From Pogonophryne albipinna (lineage: Eukaryota > Chordata > Actinopteri > Perciformes > Artedidraconidae): 64,000 nucleotides of DNA. The notes beneath the pieces are model-generated. The model ran no database searches. It was given only the letters and a program-made list of their open reading frames with translations, and was not told the origin of the DNA. Made by a program: the position numbers and the translations under genes. Below, in pieces: positions 1 through 10,226 of this stretch. The DNA lies in assembly GCA_028583405.1 (NCBI GenBank), contig CM053251.1, forward strand, positions 1,485,594 through 1,549,593. Direction: 5' to 3'. The stretch's first letter is position 1; each line of letters opens with the position of its first letter.

Positions 1-974
1 GCTTAATCCAGGAAGGTGATAATGGAGCCTCCAGCTCTCGGCCTGTGAAAGGAATCACCATAAAGTGCCTTACCTCTGGGGCCCAGAAAATGCATGGGTA
101 CGGATCCTATCATTTCCCCTCCTGTTTAATGTCTTCAGCAGAGCAATCTGTCTTTCATTAACTCACGCACACTTGTTTATTATGGAATAAATCTGGAGTT
201 TAGAAATCAGACAGGATACGATTACCCCCCAAAATCGGGTTTTTAGTAATTTCACCGGGTTGTAAACTTTATGATGTGGCATTAGTAGTTGGGATTTCCA
301 TGTTCTGATTTTAATTAGGGATAATAACTTGTGTGCAAAATCTTTCACACATAACTTTTCATATTGAATCTACAGTGTCCACTAGGGGGTGCTGTATGAC
401 AATACAACAGCAACTACAACACGTGCACGCTGTTGTTTTTCTTTCTATTTAGCCTCCTGTACTTGTCTGCATCACTTAGACTAAACTCCTGCTCTTGTTT
501 AAGCGGAAGCCATTATCCCTGGTATGATTCTGATTGGCAGTTAATGCACATTTCCCCCTTGCGGTTGACCAAGCTGACCCCCTCTCTTAAGGGACTCATT
601 ACAGTGGATAATAGTCACCAACATGGCTGCCCTCATTGTTGATGCCTCTCTGTCCCTCAGCAGCAGCATCTGTTTTCTCTCTCCACACCAGTCTGCACAG
701 TCTACCATTGTTTTGTCCCACGGTGGACATTCTCAGTGCATTGGGAAACTGTGAGTCAGTATGGAAGAAGCTGAGGGAAGTGTTGGGGCTCCGCTAGTAG
801 ACACCCACCTTGTATGTTTTTGGCAGAACATGTTTAACATCTCCCTAGATCCATAATTTAACCTCACATCGTAATGTTTTCATCTGGATTGTCTGTGTTT
901 TTTTAAATCTGTACACCGGGATCCTTTTGTTGATCTACCCAAAGTTTATTCAATTGTTTCCCCATTAATTGTGG
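1..974. other. No recognised gene or repeat
   Basis: I see no coding pattern, terminal repeats or tandem array here. The short open frames lack protein-like composition. A motif near 374-395 (tccactagggggtgctg) resembles a piece of dispersed fish repeat, but it is too short to assign. Confidence 0.4.
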
Positions 975-1116
975 AGTTTCTTTGAGAGTTTTCCCTTGTG
1001 CTCTGAGAGCGTCTAAGGACAGAGGGTGTCGTATGATCTTCACACTGTAAAGCCCCATGAGACAAATGTGTATTTTGTGATATTGGGCTTTGTAAATAAA
1101 ATGCCATTGGTTGAGT
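975..1116 (+). repeat. LINE 3'-tail relic, TTGATTG-tailed family
   Basis: This matches, with divergence, the repeats at 18583-18775, 47690-47952 and 52933-53130. Shared landmarks are a 'ctaaggacagagggtgtcgta' type block, a 'gagacaaatgt' block, and 'gtgatattgggct' followed by 'aataaa' and a short TTG-containing tail. The order ending in AATAAA plus a simple tail is typical of the 3' end of a 5'-truncated fish non-LTR retrotransposon. No coding part is present. The exact LINE clade is not assigned. Confidence 0.6.
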
Positions 1117-1129
1117 CAGTATGACACAG

Positions 1130-1425
1130 CCAACGTATTAGTTTGCTCAAACGAAACGAGGGACAAACAAAGACGAGGCCACAAAACACAAGGAGTAAAA
1201 TCCACAGATAAGCAAACATGGACAAAAGACCAGATACGAGGGCCCATTGACGGGACAATGACAACAGACTGACATAGACCACTAATAGACAGGCATATAT
1301 ACCATCAGGACTAATCACAAAGACAATTAAGACACAGCTATGAAGACACAAGGCAATCAAACAGGCGGGAAAACACAGAGACAGGAACACAAGGGGTAAA
1401 CACTTTTCAAAATGAAACAAAAAAC
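1130..1425 (-). repeat. Possible decayed LTR-like sequence
   Basis: Read on the minus strand, this stretch is T-rich with repeated 'ttgtgtt', 'tgtctttg' and 'ccttgtgtt' words. That style resembles the LTR-like element at 3212-5135. I could not find clean TG...CA ends or a TSD. A 126-codon minus frame across it is hydrophobic and low in complexity and looks accidental. Weak assignment. Confidence 0.22.
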
Positions 1426-1440
1426 ATAAATCAAGATCGT

Positions 1441-2440
1441 GAAATCAACAGGATTATGAAAACACTGATCGCCCAATTTTCATCAAACTTAATGAAAAGG
1501 GGAAAGGTTGGGCCAAGGAAGAACCCATTACATATTGGGGCATATTGGCCTAAACCTAAGGTCTGTGCTTAACACTCAAATAGGACCCGTATTAGAATAA
1601 TACATGTTTTTATGCCATTTTGGTTAAGAACAATCACTTGTATAATATTTAGTATTATATTTTGGTTCACACTAGAAATATTTTATATTTAATTTTTCAC
1701 TATTTATAAACGTTTTGAACATATTGATGCAAAGATCTCTGCTATTCTGAGACCCTCACAGTATTCCAGTCCCTTTTCAAAACTCATCTCCTCTTCTCTA
1801 CTCATAGCCCACCCCCCATCAATCCATGCCAGTTGATCAAGTTTGATAGTCCTATACCCCCCACCCTAACCTTCCCTTATATTGTAAAGTGATTTTTGAC
1901 CCACTTATGGAAGCTTGGGGTAAAAATACAAAAACTACAATTTCTTAAAATGTATAAAATGTCAATAAAAAATGTGAATGGCATGATATCCAAAACATGT
2001 TTTTTGAGGAATAGCTGGAATATGAAATGATAACAAAATGTAATTACAAAGATACTCTAAGAAAACCACCTCACCGGGTCAAAAAAGACCCACTTAAGCA
2101 TCTAAGGGTTAAGAAGTGCCTTCTAGTCTATCTTATTGCTTTCATGACATCTCTGCACCTTCCTCTTCCTTCACTGGTTCTCAATATCTGTTCTGAATCT
2201 GCAGTGGGCCACTTTGCAATCATGCAGTTCCAAAAGCAGTGATTAGAGGAAAATGTACTGAACATATTGACTTCAGTACTGAGAAATCAGTTATTTAATG
2301 AAAGTGAACTGCAAACACCGTACTCACAAGATAACGTTGGACAGTAGACACAAATGATGGTTCTCTTCATACTAAACTGGATATCACACATGCACCAGAA
2401 ATCACAATAGAGATGCTAATGTTGCTGACACAGACTTTTG
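1441..2440. other. AT-rich sequence without recognised features
   Basis: No supported gene or repeat boundary was seen. A 'ccgggtcaaaaaagaccca' inverted motif near 2075-2093 resembles termini of common fish MITEs, but no partner end was located. Confidence 0.35.
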
Positions 2441-2679
2441 CCCCTAATCAGGGGCGGACTAGGATTACAAATCAGCCCGGGACTCTCGACCGGCCCACTT
2501 CGGTACCGCCAGCCCACATCGGTACCGCAAGTAATTACCGCTAGTAAATTGTCACTGGGGGGCGGGGGGTGGTAGTGACTTACCCGACCGACCCACATCG
2601 TCCGACCGGCCCACTTCAGTACCGGCCAATCGGGATTCGTCCCAAACGTCCCGATGGCCAGTCCGCCCCTGCCCCTAAT
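2441..2679. mobile_element. hAT-like MITE, 223 bp, with perfect 8-bp TSD
   Basis: The element spans 2449-2671. It starts CAGGGGCGGACT and ends AGTCCGCCCCTG, a perfect 12-bp terminal inverted repeat. It is flanked by an identical 8-bp duplication CCCCTAAT at 2441-2448 and 2672-2679. CAGG...CCTG ends with an 8-bp TSD are the hallmark of the hAT superfamily. The interior is GC-rich, contains several 'cggcccactt' words and has no transposase, so it is non-autonomous. A related copy lies at 23744-23956. Confidence 0.85.
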
Positions 2680-3334
2680 ATACAAAGGCTTTAAGTCTTC
2701 TAACCCATCTTCTCTCCCTGTTCCTGCTTTTTATAACTCCTTCAATCCTCCTTGCTGATCCGTCTTCATGGAGCCAAATTAGTTTATCGAAGCCCCCATG
2801 ATGCTCAGAAGAGAAATCCCTCTATTTGGCACATGCATCAAGAATCACCTCGAGGACACAAACCAATCACCTGGAGCCACAGGGCCTGGATGAAACCCAC
2901 TAGATCAGCAAGGAAAAGCATGCTTGCTTATAACTTATAGGTGTTTTTAGCTGGATTTGGTGTGCTGGGTCCATTATGTTGGGTCTAAAGGGGAATGCAG
3001 TTGCTGAATACGTACATACTGTTGGGTAAATCTTCCCAATGAAACATGCTGAATGCTAGGCTAAATGAAATGCTCGTTGATACTATGGGCACTTGTAAAT
3101 GTCTATAACTATGTAAATGTATCCTGTAAATATAATGTATGATGTCCTTTATTGTTTTATGTTTCATGTGGAACCTATATGCTGCAGGTCTCCCTTGAAA
3201 AAGAGATCTATTGTCAGGATTCTCATGTTTTGTCACGTTTGTAGTTTTGTATGTCTGGTTATGGGTATTTTCCTCCTTGTATATTGTCTGGTCCTTCTCC
3301 CTGTGTTTTTCCCCTGTCGTTAGTTTCCCTGGTG

Positions 3335-4684
3335 AAAAAGAATAATCTAGATGCTTCAGTAATGAACAATTACAGGCCCATATCAAACCTCCCATTTCTA
3401 GGTAAAATCATTGAAAAAGTTGTTTTTCAACAGTTGAGTAATTTCTTGCATTTAAATAACTGTTTGGATGTGTTCCAGTCAGGCTTTCGTCCAAACCACA
3501 GCACTGAGACTGCTCTTTTAAAGGTCTTTAATGACATCCACTTAAACACAGACAGTGGCAGAACTTCAGTGTTAGTATTATTAGATCTCAGTGCAGCGTT
3601 TGACACTGTTGACCACAACATATTACTAGACCGACTGGAAAACTGGGTGGGACTTTCGGAAACAGTTCTAAATTGGTTTGAATCCTACTTAAAGGACAGA
3701 AACAACTTTGTTTCTATAGGTAAATACACATCTGAGTTGACAAATATGACATGTGGGGTACCTCAAGGCTCCATCTTGGGGCCTCCTCTCTTTAACGTCT
3801 ACATGCTACCACTGGCTCAGATAATGAAGAACAACAAAATAAGTTACCATAGCTATGCGGATGACACACAAATTTATGTAACAATTTCACCAGGAGACTA
3901 TGCTCCAATTCAAACACTGAGTAAGTGCATTGAACAAATCAATGACTGGATGTGTCAGAACTTTCTCCAATTAAACAAAGATAAAACTGAGGTAATGGTT
4001 TTTGGAGCCAAGGCAGAACGTATAAAAGTTAGCGCTGAGCTTCAGTCTGCAATGTTCAAAACAACAGATAAAGCCAGAAATCTAGGTGTAGTCATGGACT
4101 CTGACCTGAGTTTCAACAGTCACATTAAAACAGTTACTAAATCAGCCTACTATCACCTAAAGAATATATCTAGGGTTAAAAGACTAATGTCACAGCAGGA
4201 TTTGGAATAACTTGTCCATGCTTTTATCTTCAGTAGACTCGACTACTGTAATGGTGTCTTCACAGGTCTCACTAAAAAATATATTAGAAAGCTGCAGCTG
4301 ATTCAGAACGCCGCTGCTCGAGTCCTCACTAACACTAAGAAAGTGGATCACATCACTCCTGTTCTGAAGTCTTTACACTGGCTTCCTGTGTGTCAAAGAA
4401 TAGATTTCAAAATACTGCTGCTGGTTTATAAAGCACTGAATGGTTTAGGCCCAAAATACATTTCTGACCTCCTGCTAAATTATGAACCATCCAGATCTCT
4501 CAGGTCTTCAGGGACTGGTCAGCTTTCTGTCCCCAGAGTCAGAACTAAACATGGAGAAGCAGCGTTTAGTTATTATGCTCCAAATATCTGGAACAAACTC
4601 CCAGAAACCTGCAGGTCCGCTGCAACTCTGACTACTTTTAAATCCAGGCTGAAGACTTTTCTTTTTGTCGCTGCTTTTAATTGA
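3335..4684 (+). pseudogene. L2 reverse transcriptase fragment, one in-frame stop
   Basis: The frame encodes the LINE reverse transcriptase, which copies element RNA at the nicked target. Motifs in order (positions counted from an upstream ATG at 3251, residue 1): NNYRPISNLPFLGKIIEK (39-56), LDLSAAFDTVDH with the first catalytic Asp (111-122), GVPQGSILGPPLF (169-181), the YADD core (202-205), LNKDKTEVMVFG, and RNLGVVMDSDL. The frame stops at TAA 4208-4210, just after a QQDLE motif. It continues in the same frame with SRLDYCNG, QNAAARVLT, HWLPV, KALNGLGP, and FKSRLKTFLF to 4684. One nonsense change therefore separates the two halves and no frameshift is seen. The fragment lacks the endonuclease and a genuine start codon, so it cannot be functional. 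The first residues after 3251 come from the LTR-like host, not the LINE. Confidence 0.88.
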
Positions 4685-4881
4685 ACTATTCATATCTTAA
4701 ACTGCACTGTAACTTTTATTCATGTATTTTTTTCTTTTAATGTTTATTTTATTCGCTTTTCTTTTTAATGACTGATTTTAAATGCCATTTTCTTAATGTC
4801 TTTCATTTTTTGTAAAGCACTTTGAATTGCCTTGTGTTGAAAAGTGCTATATAAATAAACTTGCCTTGCCTTGCCTTGCCT
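3335..4881 (+). mobile_element. 5'-truncated L2-clade LINE
   Basis: The body runs from the reverse transcriptase fingers through the C-terminal region and 3' UTR. It ends 'tgctatataaataaac' followed by a pentamer array (TTGCC)n at 4861-4881, the typical 3' end of fish L2 elements. A 5-bp TSD TGGTG is at 3330-3334 and 4882-4886. The endonuclease and 5' part are missing, as expected from incomplete reverse transcription. It lies inside the LTR-like element, so it is the youngest layer of this nest. Confidence 0.85.
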
Positions 4882-5176
4882 TGGTGTGTCTAGTTGTCTG
4901 ATTGTGTTCACCTGTAGCCCTTGTGTTTCTCCTCCCCTGCCCGGCTGTTTCTCGTCTTGTGATTACCCCTCCCTGTATTTAGTCTGTTCTCTTCCTGTGT
5001 TCAGTGTTGGTTCGTCTTGTGATTTGGCTTGTCCTCGGTGAGTGTTCTGTTCTGTCTTTGTTAGTCTAGCCTTGAAATAAAGGAATTTTCACATTAATCT
5101 GCATTTGGGTCCTACCTGCTTAACACACCGTAACATCTATGATCTCAAGGGACCAATCTGATTAAATAAAGGTTTG

Positions 5177-5595
5177 AAATGAATGCAGTTTTGGAAGAAT
5201 GCACCAAAAAGAGATTTGCAGTATCTTGAATCTTGCTATATCCCGAGGGGAAACCGCCTTATTTAAATCTACACATAAATACTGTGAGCATGAGTGGGAA
5301 GCTTGGGAGCGTAACAAACTGGTTTGGAGACATTACGCTTATAACGATACGCCTTCAAAATGGTTTGGAGTCATTACATCCAATCAAATTAAAGACGCAT
5401 CTAAAATTGGTATCAGTGTCACAGATGAGATATGCTGCTGTTATCCTTTTTAAAATTACACCTCGTTTTTTTCCCCCGTGGGAAGAAGAAGAGATCTTGT
5501 TTCTTTTCGAAGGAATTAAAGTAACAGTTAAAGAAAATAAAGCGTTCCATTCAGTGTTCAGACAATAAAAATACACACGCTTCCAGAGTGACATC
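5177..5595. other. Unassigned sequence
   Basis: Overlapping plus-strand open frames of 84 and 111 codons and a 79-codon minus frame occur here. None shows a domain, signal peptide or codon pattern I recognise. The stretch lies between a LINE tail and a minisatellite element and may be repeat-derived. Confidence 0.3.
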
Positions 5596-5599
5596 CCTA

Positions 5600-6680
5600 T
5601 GTTACACTGGCCCTTCTATTGGCTAGTGCTTCACCACATTGTTCATGATAGGCTAAGGGGCGGGACATCTCTAAACGGTTGACCAATCACAACAGAGCCG
5701 GCCAGCTAACCAATCAGAGCAGACTGGGCTCTGGTTTCAGACAAAGGGTGAAAAGAGGTGCTGCAGCACAGGCTGTATGAGACACTACATACTGATATAC
5801 ACCTGAACATCAGCAGGAGAGGACTCTTTAAAGTAGAGACACTATACTGATATACACCTGAACATCAGCAGGAGAGGACTCTTTAAAGTAGAGACACTAC
5901 ATACTGATATACACCTGAACATCAGCAGGAGAGGACTCTTTAAAGTAGAGACACTATACTGATATACACCTGAACATCAGCAGGAGAGGACTCTTTAAAG
6001 TAGAGACACTACATACTGATATACACCTGAACATCAGCAGGAGAGGACTCTTTAAAGTAGAGACACTACATACTGATATACACCTGAACATCAGCAGGAG
6101 AGGACTCTTTAAAGTAGAGACACTGCATACTGATATACACCTGAACATCAGCAGGAGAGGACTCTTTAAAGTAGAGACACTACATACTGATATACACCTG
6201 AACATCAGCAGGAGAGGACTCTTTAAAGTAGATACACTATACTGATATACACCTGAACATCAGCAGGAGAGGACTCTTTAAAGTAGAGACACTACATACT
6301 GATATACACCTGAACATCAGCAGGAGAGGACTCTTTAAAGTAGAGACACTACATACTGATATACACCTGAACATCAGCAGGAGAGGACTCTTTAAAGTAT
6401 AGACACTACATACTGATATACACCTGAACATCAGCAGGAGAGGACTCTTTAAAGTAGAGACACTACATACTGATATACACCTGAACATCAGCAGGAGAGG
6501 ACTCTTTAAAGTAGAGACACTACATACTGATATACACCTGAACATCAGCAGGAGAGGACTCTTTAAAGTAGAGACACTACATACTGATATACACCTGAAC
6601 ATCAGCAGGAGAGGACTCTTTAAAGTAGAGACACTACATACTGATATACACCTGAACATCAGCTTAATATGGCCCCTTTC
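5600..6680 (+). mobile_element. Non-autonomous element A1 carrying a 57-bp minisatellite
   Basis: The 5' flank (5605-5778) is closely similar to 54270-54448: 'cttctattggcta', 'ggggcgggacatctctaa', 'gccggccagctaacca' and 'cagactgggctctggtttcag' appear in the same order. Both copies then run into the same 57-bp tandem array. The right end 'aatatggcccctttc' resembles the termini of other AAAGGTCCC-type elements in this window. Shared flanks at two distant loci show that the array travels inside a dispersed element. No coding capacity. Confidence 0.65.
5779..6663 (+). repeat. 57-bp minisatellite, about 15.6 units
   Basis: The unit begins GAGACACTACATACTGATAT and contains 'acctgaacatcagcaggaga' and 'ggactctttaaagta'. 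Most units are 57 bp. Several carry a 2-bp deletion (ACACTATACTG instead of ACACTACATACTG), which breaks the reading frame between units. Variants include a 'gtagatacac' unit near 6229 and a 'gtatagacac' unit near 6397. The ORFs on the minus strand are a consequence of the array. Confidence 0.95.
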
Positions 6681-7526
6681 AGGAAAACGATGACAGGTGC
6701 AGAGAACAAGCACTTGTTTGTTTGCTTTGAAAGTCCTCCTCATCATGGCAGGTTCTCCTTGAGCGACAGTTGGAGATCAGGTGAACACCCAATTGTTTCT
6801 TTAACCACCTTGTTCCAGAGCGATAAATTATCCATTCAGCCCCATGGCATGTATACTCCCCTTAGTGTTGCTAAAACCTGCAATTACAGTCGTCTCACCT
6901 GTCCGGTTCTCGACAGGTTTGAAATAGGCAGCATATAAGCTTCAGTGTACAGTAGGAGCTGAAGTGATCAAACAAATGCTGTTTGTTTTTGTTTGCAAAA
7001 CTGTGCCATCTATTCCTTGATTAGTGAGAAAAACTGCAAAGGTGCTGCTTATACAAAAATTAAAAAAGCGTGAGCTGAAGTGCAGAAAATGTGTTCCACA
7101 AAAGAAAAGATCATGACAAAAACTATTATAATCCTTCATCTGCGTTTACTACTGCAGCTTTGTTTGTGCCTTAAGGTATTTTTGTATTTCTTATTAGCCA
7201 GTCAATTTGAAAGAACAACTATTGATCCATTTACTGAACTGTTGAAACTCATGGAGCTGTCAAACCTTTGAGACCTATAATTATTTAGATACCTTCATAA
7301 AATCAGGGCCTTTTTTCCCTACATTTCTATTTTGTATCTAAGGATCATCAGAACTTGGTTCTTCTGGTGAAAAGTTCTTCCTAGATTCAATGTTAGATTC
7401 CCAGTCGCATCTTGATGATCATGTCAAGGCAGTCCCATGAATTCAAGGTATAACCTTCTTGTGAATTATGCCTCTTTCTATCGACACAGTTGACTGATAG
7501 ATTCTTTTTTTCGAGCTGATTTTATC
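6681..7526. other. No recognised gene or repeat
   Basis: Ordinary AT-rich sequence. Open frames at 6669-6938 and 7080-7271 have no recognisable domain. Confidence 0.35.
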
Positions 7527-7654
7527 TTAAAGGTCCCCTATCATGCAAAATGCACTTGTTAATGTCTTTTATGCCTAAATATGTGTCCCTGGTGTGTCAG
7601 AAGACTCACAAAGTGTAATATATGCCTACAAATAGTATAATAGAAGACCTTTAA
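7527..7654. mobile_element. Short TTAA-ended MITE, 128 bp
   Basis: It starts TTAAAGGTCCCCTATCATG at 7527 and ends AAGACCTTTAA at 7654, giving imperfect inverted ends beginning at TTAA. TTAA targets are typical of piggyBac and Kolobok transposons. No coding region. The left terminus is close to those of elements at 26167, 47629 and 60594. Confidence 0.55.
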
Positions 7655-7825
7655 CAAAACTAAGATGAATAAAACTACTGTACAAAGAAACATGGAAAAA
7701 GCCAGTCAACGTATATGTTAAGGCAGGCATCAACGACACTCTCTTGTGGTTCCTGAATTAAAAAAATAGAGCAGAAATATATTCCTCATCCTGACATCTG
7801 TTGCTTTGTTTGGCCCGACTTGCAG

Positions 7826-7952
7826 AGTGTTAAGTGTCCGGCTGACAGTCCTGTACGAGCTGCAGACACAGAGTTGGGACGTCGCTCCCCGACCGGCGCC
7901 ACCTCGCTCTCAGAGATGGATCCCCGTGTCACGCTGCATCTGTTGGAGCAGG
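7826..7952 (+). other. Possible coding exon (unproven)
   Basis: A pyrimidine-rich stretch ending CAG at 7823-7825 could be a splice acceptor. It is followed by a GC-rich 127-bp segment open in the frame starting at 7826. The predicted peptide includes SPVRAADTELGRR and SEMDPRVTLHLLEQ, which is more protein-like than anything nearby. A GT at 7953 (GTTAGG) could be a weak donor. Another frame through the region is also open, and no family is recognised. It could equally be a processed fragment or chance. Confidence 0.18.
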
Positions 7953-8025
7953 GTTAGGATCTGGCAGCCTCTCAGGACAGAAAGAGGACCGCTGGCACTG
8001 GACTCTGGGCTCAGTAACCACAACC

Positions 8026-9149
8026 CTGTGGTGGCAAACGTTCACACATCCTTTACTCAAGTAGAAGTACAGATACTTGTGTTTAAAAATACTCTGGTTA
8101 AAGTAGAAGTACTGACTAAACTTCTTTACTCAAGTGAAAGTAAAGAACTTTGAAATGTACTTTAGTAAAAAGTACCCATAACTAGCAGCTGTTTTAAAGA
8201 GTACCTGACCTCCCTTTATATTAATAGAACAATAATGTCATTGTTAGCTAATGAATGTTTCCATGCTGAACAACGGCAACAAGACAACGTTTCCATTGGT
8301 CCCTCTTCTTTAGAGAAGACCAGGAAATGATGGATACACGGATCGTGTTCAAATCAATAGGCACGCAATGACTCTAAAGAATAATGATCACGCCACCAAA
8401 CACACATTCAGACTAAAGGAACCAGCTGTTTGGAAAATGAGAGAAGTAGAAAGTACAGGTATTTGTGTTCAACATGTAAGAAGTAGAAAGTACAGGTATT
8501 TGGGTTCAACATGTAAGAAGTAGAAAGTACAGGTATTTGTGTTCAACATGTAAGAAGTAGAAAGTACAGGTATTTGAGTTCAACATGTAAGAAGTAGAAA
8601 GTACAGGTATTTGAGTTCAACATGTAAGAAGTAGAAAGTACAGGTATTTGAGTTCAACATGTAAGAAGTAGAAAGTACAGGTATTTGAGTTCAACATGTA
8701 AGAAGTAGAAAGTACAGGTATTTGTGTTCAACATGTAAGAAGTAGAAAGTACAGGTATTTGAGTTCAACATGTAAGAAGTAGAAAGTACAGGTATTTGAG
8801 TTCAACATGTAAGAAGTAGAAAGTACAGGTATTTGAGTTCAACATGTAAGAAGTAGAAAGTACAGGTATTTGAGTTCAACATGTAAGAAGTAGAAAGTAC
8901 AGGTATTTGGGTTCAAAATGTAAGAAGTAGAAAGTACAGGTATTTGGGTTCAACATGTAAGAAGTAGAAAGTACAGGTATTTGAGTTCAACATGTAAGAA
9001 GTAGAAAGTTCAGGTATTTGGGTTCAAAATGTAAGAACTAAAAGTAAAAAGTCGTCAGAAAAATAAGTTGTGGAGTAAAGTACTGATACCAGAAAAATGT
9101 TCTTAAGTAGAGTAACAAAGTATTTGTACTCCACTACTTCCCACCTCTG
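8026..9149 (-). mobile_element. hAT-like element B1 with internal 37-bp minisatellite
   Basis: The element is in the opposite orientation to B2-B4. Its left end (8026, 'ctgtggtggcaaac') matches the reverse complement of the 'gccatctctg' end of B2 and B3. Its right end 'cttcccacctctg' (9149) corresponds to 'cagaggtgggaag'. Internal blocks shared with B2-B4 include 'tttactcaagt', 'gaagaccaggaaatgatgga' and 'ccaaacacacattcag'. No transposase is encoded. An 8-bp TSD is not directly visible because of the 84-bp duplication around it. Confidence 0.7.
8443..9036 (-). repeat. 37-bp minisatellite in B1, about 16 units
   Basis: The unit reads 'tacaggtatttgagttcaac' plus 'atgtaagaagtagaaag' on the plus strand. 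Units differ mainly at one base in 'tttg[agt]gttcaa' and in 'caacatg' versus 'caaaatg'. The same array occurs in B2, B3 and B4. Confidence 0.95.
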
Positions 9150-9862
9150 GTTGGAGCAGGGTTTTGATCTGGCAGCCTCTCAGGACAGAAAGAGTAGCGC
9201 TGGCTCTGGGCTTTTGGCTCAGAAACCACAACCCAGGCCTTCATTCAGTTAGTTATTATGACCCTGGTACCACTGTTGCTGTGCCGATAGGCCATGAGAT
9301 GTATTAGGTCTCCTGAAAAGACTGTTTATGGAGATGGTAGGCTGTGATAAAACACTGCACTCTGTTGGTTATGTAACTGTTTTGGCATGTAGAGGCAGTG
9401 TGACAATCAAATCTCCCAAATGATCTGCACTCAAGGATATAAACTGCCAAAGACAGTTTGGCAGTTTATATTAAAGAAGTTGGCAAACCACCATTCATGA
9501 CGTTTCCGTAGGCATTGTGGTTCGTTTTATTCAATCATAAACCTTCAGGTAAATCTGAACAAGAATGACGATGTCCCACCCTCAGTCTGCTGATCTGATT
9601 GGATGGTAGAAAAAAACGACATCAGCTGCTGTGAGGGAATTCAAGTTTTCATCTTGGACAGTTTCGTCAAATGTTAGGGCTTTTGGTCTGAAACCATCTG
9701 CTGTGATTGGTCAACCATGAGCCTATCACGTACAATGTGTTAGAGCGCTAGCAAATACAAGCCCAAATGTTACGTAGTGATGTCATCATGTTACGGAAGT
9801 AAACAAAGGAGTCAAATTAAGGCGTTTCAGGCTGGGGGATTTTAACCTTTGAAGACCATTTA

Positions 9863-10062
9863 CAGTGGGGCAAAAAAGTATTTAGTCAGCCACCAATTGT
9901 GCAAGTTCTCCCACTTAAAAAGATGAGAGGCCTGTAATGTTCATCCTAGGTACACTTCAACTATGAGAGACAGAATGGGGGGAAAGAATCCAGGAAATCA
10001 CATTGTAGGATTTTTAATGAATTAATTGGTAAATTCCTCTGTAAAATAAGTATTTGGTCACC
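9863..10062 (+). repeat. Left IR/DR terminal repeat of the Tc1 element
   Basis: Pairs with 11264-11466 in inverted orientation. It contains the outer terminal motif and an inner direct-repeat-like motif 'aaaataagtatttggtca', the expected two transposase binding positions of IR/DR Tc1 elements. Confidence 0.85.
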
Positions 10063-10175
10063 TACAAACAAACAACATTTCTGGCTCTCACAGACCTGTA
10101 ACTTCTTCTTTAAGAGCCTCCTCTGTCCTCCACTCGTTAACTGTATTAATGGCACCTGTTTGAACTCGTTATCAA

Positions 10176-10183
10176 TATAAAAG
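10176..10183 (+). promoter_or_regulatory. TATA-box candidate for the transposase
   Basis: TATAAAAG lies 44 bp upstream of the transposase ATG and inside the element, in the short stretch between the left terminal repeat and the gene. Position and sequence fit a minimal internal promoter. This is inferred only. Confidence 0.4.
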
Positions 10184-10226
10184 ACACCTGTCCACAACCT
10201 CAAACAGTCACACTCCAAACTCCACT

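Larger units (their letters stand above)
3212..5135 (+). mobile_element. Solo-LTR-like element (TG...CA, 5-bp TSD), itself interrupted by L2
   Basis: It begins TGTCAGGATT at 3212 and ends CCGTAACA at 5135. A 5-bp TSD TCTAT lies at 3207-3211 and 5136-5140. Without the L2 insertion it is about 372 bp (3212-3334 plus 4887-5135). TG...CA ends, a 5-bp TSD, a T-rich body and an 'aataaagg' signal near 5076 fit a solo LTR. A non-autonomous element with similar ends is possible. No internal retroviral-type genes are present. Confidence 0.6.
3080..5176 (+). mobile_element. LINE-type 3' tail, split by later insertions
   Basis: The left part ends 'tctcccttgaaaaagagatct' at 3190-3209. The right part resumes at 5136 with 'gatctcaaggga' and ends in 'taaataaagg' near 5172. 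Joined, these form the familiar fish LINE 3' tail in which a 'cttgaaaaagagat' block is followed by 'gatctcaagggac' and an AATAAA-type end. The split is an LTR-like element at 3212-5135 flanked by TCTAT. The left limit is approximate. No coding region of this LINE is visible. Confidence 0.5.
7942..9233 (+). repeat. 84-bp direct duplication flanking element B1
   Basis: The segments 7942-8025 and 9150-9233 are direct copies with a few differences: 'gttggagcagggtt', 'gatctggcagcctctcagga' and 'aaccacaacc' appear in both. They flank the hAT-like element at 8026-9149 exactly. This is far longer than the 8-bp TSD of hAT elements. Confidence 0.75.

Noticed and set aside
1040..1420. 126-codon hydrophobic minus-strand frame
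   Set aside because: It overlaps a LINE tail and T-rich repeat-like sequence. The hydrophobicity comes from the nucleotide bias.
8443..9036. CRISPR-like array of regular 37-bp repeats
   Set aside because: There are no unique spacers between repeats, units are contiguous, and the context is a eukaryotic transposon. The same holds for the other 37- and 57-bp arrays.
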